Source: Virgibacillus sp. MSP4-1 | GTDB taxonomy: Bacteria; Bacillota; Bacilli; Bacillales; Alkalibacillaceae | Assembly (NCBI RefSeq): GCF_010092505.1 | Contig: NZ_CP048021.1 | Location: 1,798,001 to 1,862,000, forward strand | DNA length: 64,000 nt | Reading direction: 5' to 3' | Notes under the pieces: model-generated | Databases searched by the model: none | Told to the model about the DNA's origin: nothing | Seen by the model: only the letters and a program-made list of their open reading frames with translations | Part shown: positions 48,490-56,605 of the stretch, piece after piece | Layout: each line of letters begins with the position of its first letter | How positions within the stretch are numbered: the stretch's first letter is position 1 | Position numbers and translations under genes: made by a program

Positions 48490-48681
48490 GAAAAGCGGAG
48501 GCGAGCGGGTAGGCCCGACGGCATAAGCAGAATATCCGGAGTGGCCGCTTTTGGGCCATGGAGGGTATTCTGCTTATGACCGCTTGGGCCTGCGAGCCGC
48601 AGCTGGACACAGAAAAGCGGAAGGGCCCTGGAGCTGGACATAGAAAAGCGGAGACGAGCGGTAAGGGCTCGTATAAAGAAT
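48490..48681 (+). repeat. Dispersed repeat family B, best-paired copy plus two partial starts (B6)
   Basis: GAAAAGCGGAGGCGAGCGGG, then CATAAGCAGAATA and TATTCTGCTTATG, which pair perfectly as a 13-bp stem with GTGGCC/GGCCA apex, then GCCGCAGCTGGACA. Two further GAAAAGCGGA starts follow at about 48612 and 48641. Confidence 0.8.
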
Positions 48682-48688
48682 ATATAAG

Positions 48689-48715
48689 CCGTGATTACTC
48701 CTATCACGGTTTTTT
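48689..48715 (+). terminator. Terminator of the cotF-type operon
   Basis: CCGTGAT / ATCACGG stem, loop TACTCCT, six T. Confidence 0.85.
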
Positions 48716-48757
48716 CTATAAAATTTATAGTTGAATCAGCTGTGAACCATCCTCTCT

Positions 48758-49526
48758 CGGCGGATTCTCTCGCCTTTTCATCTGAATCTGCCGGGACACA
48801 CTCTCTCTCGGCAAATTCACTCCCCCATTTCATCTGAATCCGCCGTGACACACTCTCTCTCGGCAAATTCACTCCCCCATTTCATCTGAATCCGCCGGGA
48901 CACACACTCTATCGGCAGATTCATCCGCCATTTCATCTGAATCTGCCATGACACACACTCTCTCGGCGGATTCACCCCCCCATTTCTTCTGAATCTGCCG
49001 TGACACACCTTCTCTCGGCAGATTCATCCGCCATTTCATCTGAATCCGCCATGAATCTCCCTCTCTCGGCAGATTCACCCCCCATTTCATCTGAATCCGC
49101 CATGACTCTCCCTCTCTCGGCGGATTCTCTCGCCTTTTCATCTGAATCTGCCGGGACACACTCTCTCTCGGCGGATTCACCTCCCATTTCATCTGAATCT
49201 GCCGGGACACACTCTCTCTCGGCAGATTCACCCCCTTTTTCATCTGAATCTGCCGGGACACACTCTCTCTCGGCAGATTCACCCCCTTTTTCATCTGAAT
49301 CTGCCGGGACACACTCTCTCTCGGCAGATTCACCCCCCATTTCATCTGAATCCGCCATGACTCTCCCTCTCTCGGCAGATTCACCCCCTTTTTCATCTGA
49401 ATCCGCCGTGACACACTCTCTCTCGGCAAATTCACTCCCCCATTTCATCTGAACCTGCCGTGACTCTCCCTCTCTCGGCAGATTCACCCCCCATTTCTTT
49501 TGAACCTGCCGTGACTCTCCCTCTCT
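48758..49526. repeat. Hairpin minisatellite: 15 tandem units of 51-52 bp
   Basis: Fifteen full units begin at 48758, 48809, 48861, 48913, 48964, 49016, 49067, 49118, 49169, 49220, 49271, 49322, 49373, 49424 and 49476. Degenerate partial units lie at both ends (about 48731 and 49527). Each unit holds the inverted pair GGCAGATTCA ... TGAATCTGCC around a 13-15-nt pyrimidine-rich loop ending TTTCATC, then a linker such as GGGACACACTCTCTCTC. Units 2, 3, 5 and 14 are 52 bp, breaking any reading frame. Variation is almost all transitions in the stem plus two alternating linker types (ACACACTCTC or ACTCTCCCTC). It is bracketed by two terminators. Confidence 0.93.
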
Positions 49527-49587
49527 CAGCGGATTTACCCGCCATCCAGAGCCAATCAACCGTGGACCCCTAAACTCCACAAACAAA

Positions 49588-49617
49588 GCCTATCCAACTC
49601 ATAGCTGGATAGGCTTA
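49588..49617. terminator. Terminator of the EamA gene
   Basis: AAGCCTATCCA / TGGATAGGCTT stem. It separates the minisatellite from the transporter gene. Confidence 0.7.
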
Positions 49618-49666
49618 TCAATCATCTTATTTATATTTTTAGAATATCTTTAAATGAACCTTAAGC

Positions 49667-50623
49667 TTATTTCACTCCGACAGCTTCACTCTTCTGCACA
49701 TGGACTTTTTTTCTGCCTTTATAATTTACGATAATAATCCCAAGTGCAACCATAGCGATAGCCAATAATATGAAAATATTCAACTGTTCTTCCGGTATAA
49801 ATATGGAAGAAAGGAGCGTACCGGCAACTGGAACGATGAATTTATACATACTGATAATTCCTGCATTGTTGTATTTCAGCAGTGAATACCAAAGGGCAAA
49901 TGCGATTGCTGAAAGAAAGGCAGAATAAATTAGTAAACCCCACCCGAAAGTTGTAAATACAATGGCACCATCTGCTAATTGTGGAACCCCAACGAGCAGC
50001 ATAAGAATAGAACCTAAAGACAACTGCCAGCCAGTGACGGCAAAGGGATGGATACCGGTAGCGAGCTCTTTGGCCATGATTGTCGCAATTGCACTCGTAA
50101 CACCTGACAGGATCATAAATCCTTCTCCATCCCATTGAAAGCTAAGCTGAAACTCCTGTCCCCAGTTGGCAATCACAATACCTGAAAATCCGGCGACTAA
50201 ACCTACAACCTTCTTCCAGCTCAACCGGTCATTTTTATAATAAAAGTGTGCCAGAAGTACGGTAAAAAAGGTTCCACTTGAGCTTAAAATAGCCCCTTGC
50301 ATGCCTGAAACTTTGGCTAAGCCATTATAAAAGAAAAAATATTGAAGGGCTGTCTGCACAATCCCTAAGATTATTAAAACGGTGAATTGTTTACGGGAAA
50401 CGAGAATGCTGGATGGATTCATAACAACTAAAAATAATAACACAATTAGTCCGGCTAATAAGAAACGCATCCCCGCAAACACAATCTTTGCAATGATATC
50501 ATCGGCTGCCATTTGCATTTCCACATAACTTATCTTCAGTACCGGAAATGCACTGCCCCACAGGATGGAACAAAACACAGCTATGGCAATAACCGACCAT
50601 TTATTTTGAAGTATACCTTTCAT
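49667..50623 (-). CDS. DMT-superfamily transporter (EamA, two-domain)
   Basis: 318-residue, ten-span drug/metabolite transporter with two EamA repeats: first around FCSILWGSAFPVLKI (residue 17), second around ILSGVTSAIATIMAKEL (near 168). The tail is basic (NYKGRKKVHVQKSEAVGVK). Substrate unknown; members export amino acids or metabolites. ATG 50623 has AGGAGATG upstream; the longer frame has no support. Confidence 0.85.
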   Translation of the reverse strand: MKGILQNKWSVIAIAVFCSILWGSAFPVLKISYVEMQMAADDIIAKIVFAGMRFLLAGLIVLLFLVVMNPSSILVSRKQFTVLIILGIVQTALQYFFFYNGLAKVSGMQGAILSSSGTFFTVLLAHFYYKNDRLSWKKVVGLVAGFSGIVIANWGQEFQLSFQWDGEGFMILSGVTSAIATIMAKELATGIHPFAVTGWQLSLGSILMLLVGVPQLADGAIVFTTFGWGLLIYSAFLSAIAFALWYSLLKYNNAGIISMYKFIVPVAGTLLSSIFIPEEQLNIFILLAIAMVALGIIIVNYKGRKKVHVQKSEAVGVK

Positions 50624-50698
50624 GTTGTCATCTCCTAAATCTATTCTTGTCAAATATAGTTATCTTATGACATAGAAAGGCTTCAGGCAAGTAATATG

Positions 50699-50742
50699 TT
50701 TATAAAGTGAAACTTCCATCAGTGTGGGTCTCCACCCCTCCC
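50699..50742 (+). repeat. Left end of repeat family A fused to family B (A5)
   Basis: ATAAAGTGAAACTTCCATCAG, then GGGTCTCCACCCCTCCCTGAT; the right half of family A is missing and family B sequence follows. Confidence 0.65.
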
Positions 50743-50747
50743 TGATT

Positions 50748-50815
50748 TGGCCAGCTGCTGCGCCAGGCCCTGCGTCTCCGCTTTTCTCTGTTCAATGTCC
50801 GCTCCCAGGTCTCCT
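50748..50815 (-). repeat. Family B fragments in reverse orientation (B7)
   Basis: On the minus strand: GACCTGGGAGCGGACA and AGAAAAGCGGAGACGCAGGG followed by CCTGGCG, i.e. end and start blocks of family B in swapped order. Confidence 0.6.
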
Positions 50816-50831
50816 TCACTTATTCAAAAAA

Positions 50832-50879
50832 TAAATCGTAATCATTATGATTTACAAATCGAAAATAGTTCTGTAAAAT
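50832..50879 (+). promoter_or_regulatory. Zur box overlapping the adcC promoter
   Basis: The 23-bp site at 50832-50854 has left arm TAAATCGTAAT and right arm ATTATGATTTA-like, matching the Bacillus Zur consensus with one deviation. TTTACA (50851-50856) as -35 and TAAAAT (50874-50879) as -10 are 17 nt apart, so Zur would cover the -35. A second half-site, ATGATTACGAT, lies near 50919-50929. Confidence 0.88.
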
Positions 50880-51006
50880 GAAATACGTTTTATAATGAAT
50901 GATTTGTGACGACAATGATTACGATAGAGTTATAATCAGAATTCAGTTGATTTAAACTTATCAATGATCAAAGTCGGTATCACCTAATGAAAAGGGAGGA
51001 TTGAGA

Positions 51007-51768
51007 ATGGATGCTTCTGCTCCTGTTCTATCAGTACAACAACTAGACTATAAGTACGAACAGCTTAATGTGCTTGAAGGTGTTGACTTCACGATTCAGA
51101 AAGGGTCCTTTGCGGGTCTGGTCGGGCCAAATGGTTCAGGAAAAACGACACTTATTCAACTCATTCTTGGGCTTTTACGATTGCAGAAAGGAACAATTGA
51201 ATTATTCGGTACGCCGATTCATAAATTTAAAAATTGGAACAAAGTCAGCTTTGTATCCCAAAAGGCCAATACATTTAATCGTGGCTTTCCGGCTACGGTT
51301 TATGAAGTGGTATCCATGGGTCTGACCGGTAAAGTCGGCTATTTTCGTTTTGTAAATAAAGGACATAAAGCACAAATTTACCGTGCACTTGAAAACGTGG
51401 GAATGAGAGAGTATGCAGATCGGAACATCGGGGATTTATCCGGCGGTCAGCAGCAGAGAGTATTTATTGCCCGGTCTCTGGTCAGCCAGCCTGAATTGCT
51501 TATTCTGGATGAACCAACTGTAGGAGTGGATACAGAAAATGTGGAGCGCTTTTACAAAATGCTTGCCCGATTAAATGAAAAGGAAGGGATTACTCTTTTG
51601 TTAGTCTCTCATGATATCGGAACCATCACATCCTATGTTTCAGATTTATTATGTTTAAATAAAACGATTCATTATCACGGAAATCCTTCTGAGTTTCATC
51701 AAAAATCAGATGAAGAGCTATCTCAGTTTTATGGTCATTCCATGCACTCCATTTCTCATAACCATTAA
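51007..51768 (+). CDS. adcC: Zinc ABC transporter ATPase AdcC/ZnuC
   Basis: 253-residue ATPase. Walker A GPNGSGKTT near residue 39, signature LSGGQQQRVFIARSL near 140, Walker B LLILDEPTVGVD near 162, switch His in LLLVSHDIG. Tail is histidine-rich (YGHSMHSISHNH), fitting a zinc system. ATG 51007 follows GGGAGG by 7 nt. The Zur box upstream sets its role as high-affinity zinc uptake. No substrate-binding protein gene (adcA) is in the operon. Confidence 0.92.
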   Translation: MDASAPVLSVQQLDYKYEQLNVLEGVDFTIQKGSFAGLVGPNGSGKTTLIQLILGLLRLQKGTIELFGTPIHKFKNWNKVSFVSQKANTFNRGFPATVYEVVSMGLTGKVGYFRFVNKGHKAQIYRALENVGMREYADRNIGDLSGGQQQRVFIARSLVSQPELLILDEPTVGVDTENVERFYKMLARLNEKEGITLLLVSHDIGTITSYVSDLLCLNKTIHYHGNPSEFHQKSDEELSQFYGHSMHSISHNH

Positions 51769-51782
51769 CAGGAGGATTAAAA

Positions 51783-52607
51783 ATGATAGAAAGCTTTTTA
51801 GAATTTGAATTTTTACGGAATACCTTCTATACAGGATTGTTAATCGGTCTGATTGCTCCTCTATTGGGTACGTTTATCGTTGTACGGCGTTTGTCCCTGA
51901 TCGCGGATGGGCTTTCCCATGTCACACTGTCCGGTATCGCCTTTGGTCTGTTTTTAGAAAAGAAAATAGCATTGCTCGCGATTTCCCCTTATTATACAGG
52001 GATCGGTTTTTCTATTATTGGCGCCATTATTATTGAATATCTGCGGAGTGTTTATCAATCATTTCAGGAAATTGCCATTCCAATTATTTTATCTGTAGGG
52101 GTCGGACTCAGTGTTATTTTTATTTCTCTGGCAGACGGATTTAACACAGATTTATATGCGTATCTATTTGGCTCTGTGGCAGCGGTTAGTCAGCAGGATT
52201 TATATTTTATTTTCGGGATTTCCTTATTTATCGTCGCTGCCGTCATCATTTTTTACAAAGAGCTGTTTGCTGTATCCTTTGACGAGGAATATGCCCAGGT
52301 TTCCGGAATTCATGCCAAATGGATCCACTTTTTATTTATCCTGTTAACCGCTCTTGCTATTTCCGCTTCCATAAGAATTGTTGGGGTATTGCTGGTATCA
52401 GCATTAATGACTCTGCCTGTTGCCTCCAGCATTCGAATGGCAAAAAGCTTCAAACAGGCGATTTTTTATAGTATCCTGTTTGGAGAACTGTCCGTTATTT
52501 CCGGGCTTATCAGCGGGTATTATTTTGAAATACCGCCTGGTGGCACGATCGTAGTAGCGTTAGCTCTTATATTAGGGATTGTTCTATTATTAAAATCAAG
52601 AAAATAA
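51783..52607 (+). CDS. adcB: Zinc ABC transporter permease AdcB/ZnuB
   Basis: 274-residue ABC-3 family permease with about eight helices: FIVVRRLSLIADGLSHVTLSG near residue 32, the SVAAVSQQDLYFIF region near 132, and the ALMTLPVASSIRMAKSFKQA loop near 205, which contacts the ATPase. AGGAGG precedes ATG 51783, 14 nt after adcC. Confidence 0.92.
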   Translation: MIESFLEFEFLRNTFYTGLLIGLIAPLLGTFIVVRRLSLIADGLSHVTLSGIAFGLFLEKKIALLAISPYYTGIGFSIIGAIIIEYLRSVYQSFQEIAIPIILSVGVGLSVIFISLADGFNTDLYAYLFGSVAAVSQQDLYFIFGISLFIVAAVIIFYKELFAVSFDEEYAQVSGIHAKWIHFLFILLTALAISASIRIVGVLLVSALMTLPVASSIRMAKSFKQAIFYSILFGELSVISGLISGYYFEIPPGGTIVVALALILGIVLLLKSRK

Positions 52608-52623
52608 GCGTGGTGTAAGACTT

Positions 52624-53001
52624 TTGTCAAAAATGATCTGGTTGGGGATTGCCATTGGTGGAGGAATTGGTGCTGCTTTACGTTATGCATTATCAGTGAT
52701 CATGGATGCTTCAGCCTTTCCTTGGGCTACATTAATGACCAATTACATCGGATGCCTCTTCCTGCCATTCATTCTGTTATTCCCCCGTATGCATGCTCAT
52801 TTAAAAAAGATTATAGGAACAGGTATGATTGGGTCCTTCACCACCTTTTCAACCTTCTCTACCGAAAGCATCGAGCTGCTCCAAAGTGGCGGCTCATTGC
52901 TCTTTGTTTTGTATATTTTCGGGAGTATAATCGGGGGACTTTTTCTTAGCGGTTTGAGTTATACTTGGATGGTAAAACATATAGGAAGTGAACCATCATG
53001 A
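52624..53001 (+). CDS. crcB: Fluoride channel subunit CrcB/Fluc (first copy)
   Basis: 125-residue four-span channel protein exporting fluoride. Motifs: GGGIGAALRYALS at residue 9, FPWATLMTNYIGC near 36, and the pore motif GSFTTFSTFSTE near 77. The start is TTG 52624 (ATG 52633 is possible). It follows adcB by 16 nt with no promoter or fluoride riboswitch seen. Its stop overlaps the second crcB (ATGA). Paired Fluc genes usually form heterodimers. Confidence 0.9.
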   Translation: MSKMIWLGIAIGGGIGAALRYALSVIMDASAFPWATLMTNYIGCLFLPFILLFPRMHAHLKKIIGTGMIGSFTTFSTFSTESIELLQSGGSLLFVLYIFGSIIGGLFLSGLSYTWMVKHIGSEPS

Positions 53002-53339
53002 TTAGCTATGTCTTTCTTGGAGGATGTTTGGGTGCCTTTTCCAGAGCATGGATAAGTCACTGGCTCAATAAATATGACTTTCCATGGGGGACCTGGCTGG
53101 TCAATGTGGTCGGCTCACTTTTGCTGGGGATTATTCTTGGAATCGATATTCAGCAACAATGGGTACATATCCTTGGTATTGGCTTTTGCGGGGCGTTTAC
53201 CACCTTTTCAACCTTTAGTTTAGAAACCATCAAACTTATTGAACAGCGGGAATGGGCGTCTGCTTTTCTATATTTAACTGCGTCAGTTGGTTTAAGTCTT
53301 ATCATCGTAATGAGTGTTTTTTATTTCCTGCAAATCTGA
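52998..53339 (+). CDS. crcB: Fluoride channel subunit CrcB/Fluc (second copy)
   Basis: 113-residue Fluc protein with GGCLGAFSRAWISHWL near residue 7, FPWGTWLVNVVGSLLLG near 27 and GAFTTFSTFSLE near 71. Coupled to the first copy by a 4-nt ATGA overlap. Last gene of the adcC-adcB-crcB-crcB unit; a GC-rich hairpin follows directly. Confidence 0.9.
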   Translation: MISYVFLGGCLGAFSRAWISHWLNKYDFPWGTWLVNVVGSLLLGIILGIDIQQQWVHILGIGFCGAFTTFSTFSLETIKLIEQREWASAFLYLTASVGLSLIIVMSVFYFLQI

Positions 53340-53341
53340 AG

Positions 53342-53385
53342 GGGAGGGTGACTGGTTTCCTACTGGTCATCCTCCTTCTTCTTTT
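53342..53385 (+). terminator. Terminator of the adcCB-crcB operon
   Basis: GGAGGGTGAC / GTCATCCTCC stem (one G-T pair) followed by TTCTTCTTTTCC. Confidence 0.65.
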
Positions 53386-53437
53386 CCCTGTTCATTACGT
53401 TCATTCCTTGGGTGATTTTCGTTTGTACTGAATTCAT
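53360..53437 (-). CDS. Possible 25-residue peptide behind the PucR gene
   Basis: ATG 53437 with CAGGGGATATC upstream opens MNSVQTKITQGMNVMNREKK, ending KEDDQ. It lies 25 nt downstream of the regulator stop. Small, charged, no family. Start and ribosome site look good, but the length is too short to be sure. Confidence 0.3.
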   Translation of the reverse strand: MNSVQTKITQGMNVMNREKKKEDDQ

Positions 53438-53462
53438 GATATCCCCTGCTTTCTGCTATCGA

Positions 53463-55169
53463 TTAAATGACATCGTTACGGCTCTCCAGAATCCCTAAAG
53501 TCCAGAGTCTTATGCAGAGATTAATAAGAAAGAGATCATCAGGTTTATCCAGATCACAGTCGGTCAGTGATTCAATCTTCCGTAAACGGTAAAGGAGCGA
53601 CTGCCGGTGCAGATTAAGCTCTCTGGCTGTTTGACTGACATTTCCCCTGTTTTTGTTATAAACCGAAAAGGTGTGCACAAGATTAATGCCTCGCTCCTGA
53701 TCATAGTTTAATAACGTCCCAATCGTCTGATCTGTAATGTTTTTAAGTTCCTCGTCATGGACAAGATTCATGAGAGCTCGGTCCACCCTCGTATCTGCAT
53801 ACATATTCTGAAATCCGGGACCTTTTTGACGACGGCCTATTTCCAGAGCTTTCTGTGCCTCCTGATAGCTTTCATAAAAACAGCGAAGGCCTGCTGTTTT
53901 ACTGATTCCCCAGCTAAAAATCAACTCAGGCATGAATTGATTTAGCCGTTTATCCAAATGCTGAAAAAAATGATCAACGGTTTCTGTAACCTGATGATGG
54001 TTTACCTCCAGATATATAATGAAGTGACTACGCTGAAAGGTGATCATCGTCTGGCTGGCCATCGACTTTCCAGAATAATAGATTTCATCCTCAATTCTTC
54101 TCGTAATCGTCTGCTCCCAATGTTCATAGGTGGATTGGTCCAGGTTTTTCTGAAATACGTCCATAAAATTTTCAGGATACCCAATGATACACACATAGGG
54201 AAGAGTTACATTGTATTTTAAGGACTTAGCCCTTGATAGCACCTGGTCCCAGGAGGTATCCTTTTCCTTTGCCAGACTCCACACAAAATCATCTCTCAGC
54301 TTAAGTTCCGTCTCTATGATGGTATTTTCCTTTAAAAAACAGAGGGCTATAGCTGTGACAGCATGCTCCAGCAGGTGTACGGTCTGCTGTCCTAATAAGT
54401 AATCCACATCATCATCTGTCAGCCCTTCCACAATGACAAACCCCTGAATTTCACTGGCTGAATGAACGAGAAATTGCAGGACATTTTTTCCTTCTATCGA
54501 CATAACACGGGCATTCGGTGAAGTACTGTATGGATGATTATTTTCAAAAGAAGTGACCATAAAGCGATAATCCTCTGATTGGAGAAATTCTGTCCAGGTT
54601 CTTTCCAGTTTCGAAGCACCTCTGCTTTTTCCTTTTACCCGGCCTCTTGTATCTGTAATAATGACACCTTTATCCAGCTTCTTCTCAATATAATCCGCAA
54701 CATCATACAGGCTGCCATTTTTTAAAATAAGGTTCAGCAGTTCCTGTTGCGTCTCTTTATTTTTTTCGACCAGACGCTCTTCCTCCTGCTTTAATGCATG
54801 CAGTACCACCTGGATAGCATCAGCAAACCGAATTTCCCAGGGAAGCAAAATAATCGGAAAGTCCTGCTGATTTGCAAAATGAATAATCCTTTCCGGCAGC
54901 CTGTGAATGTAACGACCAATCGCAATAGCGAGACCAGATGCCTCCGATTCGATCACTTCTTTCACAAACTGCAAAAGTAATTCCTCATCATCCTTACATC
55001 CCACACCAGTTGTCAGGACAAATTCATTTTTCCGGACAAAGTTTTCTACCGGCATTTCAATCACAGATATCCACTCTACAATGGAATCACGAATGGTGTG
55101 TTCATCAGTCACAACGGAACCCTCATTAAGCAAATCCAGCTGTAAAATCTCCTCCATCGCCAGTCTCAT
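53463..55169 (-). CDS. PucR-family transcriptional regulator
   Basis: 568 residues. N-terminal PucR domain (about 1-120; MRLAMEEILQLDLLNEGSVV), a central sensing region, and a C-terminal PucR-type helix-turn-helix: NRGNVSQTARELNLHRQSLLYRLRKIE near residue 510. PucR proteins are usually activators of catabolic genes, induced by the substrate. It is divergent from the ectoine cluster, so it is the likely controller. ATG 55169 has GGGAGGG upstream; the longer frame lacks support. Confidence 0.88.
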   Translation of the reverse strand: MRLAMEEILQLDLLNEGSVVTDEHTIRDSIVEWISVIEMPVENFVRKNEFVLTTGVGCKDDEELLLQFVKEVIESEASGLAIAIGRYIHRLPERIIHFANQQDFPIILLPWEIRFADAIQVVLHALKQEEERLVEKNKETQQELLNLILKNGSLYDVADYIEKKLDKGVIITDTRGRVKGKSRGASKLERTWTEFLQSEDYRFMVTSFENNHPYSTSPNARVMSIEGKNVLQFLVHSASEIQGFVIVEGLTDDDVDYLLGQQTVHLLEHAVTAIALCFLKENTIIETELKLRDDFVWSLAKEKDTSWDQVLSRAKSLKYNVTLPYVCIIGYPENFMDVFQKNLDQSTYEHWEQTITRRIEDEIYYSGKSMASQTMITFQRSHFIIYLEVNHHQVTETVDHFFQHLDKRLNQFMPELIFSWGISKTAGLRCFYESYQEAQKALEIGRRQKGPGFQNMYADTRVDRALMNLVHDEELKNITDQTIGTLLNYDQERGINLVHTFSVYNKNRGNVSQTARELNLHRQSLLYRLRKIESLTDCDLDKPDDLFLINLCIRLWTLGILESRNDVI

Positions 55170-55230
55170 CAGGATCCCTCCCGTTTTGCTTTTGCAAAAT
55201 GACAAAAGAAAAAAGTATATTTTCATACAA

Positions 55231-55319
55231 ATTTGCGAATATTCAATTTTTTATTTGTATCATACCATAAAAATAAATCGATTCCTATCCCATTATCTTT
55301 TACAGCAAACATCGCAAAT
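55231..55319. promoter_or_regulatory. Candidate PucR-type operator pair between regulator and catabolic genes
   Basis: ATTTGCGA (55231-55238) and TCGCAAAT (55312-55319) form an 8-bp inverted pair about 73 nt apart inside the AT-rich divergent promoter region. Confidence 0.35.
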
Positions 55320-55372
55320 CTCTTTGTTAAAAAAACTTTTTATTTCACAAATATGAAAGGAGAGGTTGACCC

Positions 55373-56569
55373 ATGACAAAGGATCATAACCTGACAAATG
55401 CTACAAAAACCGTTTGGGCTGGCGAGAGTGATTATTTGGTTCATGGAGCCACACAGGTTCCGGTTGTACACAGTGTTTCCTTTGGTTACGAAGACATTGA
55501 CGAATGGTTTGAGGTAGCGATTGGGAACAAAGACGGACATATTTACGGGAGAAATACCAATCCAACCGTGCAATCCTTTGAGGATAAGGTGAAAATTTTA
55601 GAAGGAGCAGAAAGTGCTACAAGCTTCTCAACAGGAATGGCTGCCATCAGTAATTCCCTTGCTACCTTCTTGAAACCTGGTGACCGTGTTGTAACGATTA
55701 AGGATACGTACGGGGGAACGAACAAAATTTTCTCTGAATTTCTGCCAAAGCTGAATATTGATGTCGAACTTTGTGAAACAGCCAACCACGAACAGATGGA
55801 GGAAGAAATTGCTAAAGGATGCGATATTCTGTATTTAGAAACACCTACAAACCCAACGGTAAAAATTACGGATATTAAAAGAATGGTTAAAGCGGCTAAA
55901 GCCGTGGATGCCCTTGTGTTTGTTGACAATACTTTTGCCACACCTATGAACCAGAATCCACTTTCACTTGGTGCTGACTTAGTCATTCACAGTGCTACTA
56001 AGTTTTTAGGCGGGCATGCCGATGCTCTTGGCGGCGTCGTTGTTGGGAGTAAAGATCTAGTCGAGCAGATTTTCCATTACCGGGAAATTAACGGGGCCAC
56101 TCTTGACCCAATGGCTGCCTATTTACTTTTACGCGGTATGAAAACACTGGATATAAGAAATGAACGCCAATGTGCAAGTGCAATGAGGATAGCCAACTAT
56201 TTGAAACAGCATGACGCTGTTGAGGATGTTTTCTATCCTGGACTTGAAGATCATCCAAATCATGATATCGCCAAAAAGCAAATGAGCAACTTTGGCGGGA
56301 TGCTTAGCTTTTCTCTGAAAGACGGTCTGGATGGAGTTAGAGAGTTCTTACCGAAACTTCAATATGCCAATCGTGCCGCCAACCTTGGTGCTGTTGAAAC
56401 TGTTGTAGGTCCTGCCCGTACAACCAGCCATATTGAATGCACCCCTGAAGAACGAAAAGCCCTTGGAATTCCTGAAGGGTTAATCCGTTACTCTGTGGGG
56501 ATTGAGGACGTAAATGACCTGATTACTGATCTTGAAAATGCCTTGTCCTATATTACGGTAAAAAGCTAG
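55373..56569 (+). CDS. Cystathionine gamma-synthase/lyase-family PLP enzyme
   Basis: 398-residue Cys/Met-metabolism PLP enzyme. Motifs: IYGRNTNPTVQSFEDKVKIL near residue 58, SFSTGMAAISNSLATF near 82, the PLP lysine in LVIHSATKFLGGHADALGG near 205, and the C-terminal IRYSVGIEDVNDLI. The family does beta/gamma elimination or replacement on homoserine derivatives, cystathionine or methionine. Its place at the head of an ectoine cluster suggests action on a four-carbon amine such as diaminobutyrate or homoserine, but this is inference. AAAGGAGAGG precedes ATG 55373. Confidence 0.85.
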   Translation: MTKDHNLTNATKTVWAGESDYLVHGATQVPVVHSVSFGYEDIDEWFEVAIGNKDGHIYGRNTNPTVQSFEDKVKILEGAESATSFSTGMAAISNSLATFLKPGDRVVTIKDTYGGTNKIFSEFLPKLNIDVELCETANHEQMEEEIAKGCDILYLETPTNPTVKITDIKRMVKAAKAVDALVFVDNTFATPMNQNPLSLGADLVIHSATKFLGGHADALGGVVVGSKDLVEQIFHYREINGATLDPMAAYLLLRGMKTLDIRNERQCASAMRIANYLKQHDAVEDVFYPGLEDHPNHDIAKKQMSNFGGMLSFSLKDGLDGVREFLPKLQYANRAANLGAVETVVGPARTTSHIECTPEERKALGIPEGLIRYSVGIEDVNDLITDLENALSYITVKS

Positions 56570-56605
56570 GTAAATGAAGCTTTGTTTCAAGGAGTGATCC
56601 TTTGC

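Noticed and set aside
48758-49526. CRISPR array
   Set aside because: Units are contiguous with no unique spacers; the whole 51-bp unit repeats, and no cas gene is near.
48869-49586. Repeat proteins encoded on either strand of the minisatellite (17-residue repeats)
   Set aside because: No ribosome site or plausible start; four 52-bp units shift the frame; both strands are open equally, as expected of a 51-bp tandem repeat.
52607-52624. Fluoride riboswitch in front of crcB
   Set aside because: Only 16 bases separate adcB and crcB; there is no room for the aptamer.
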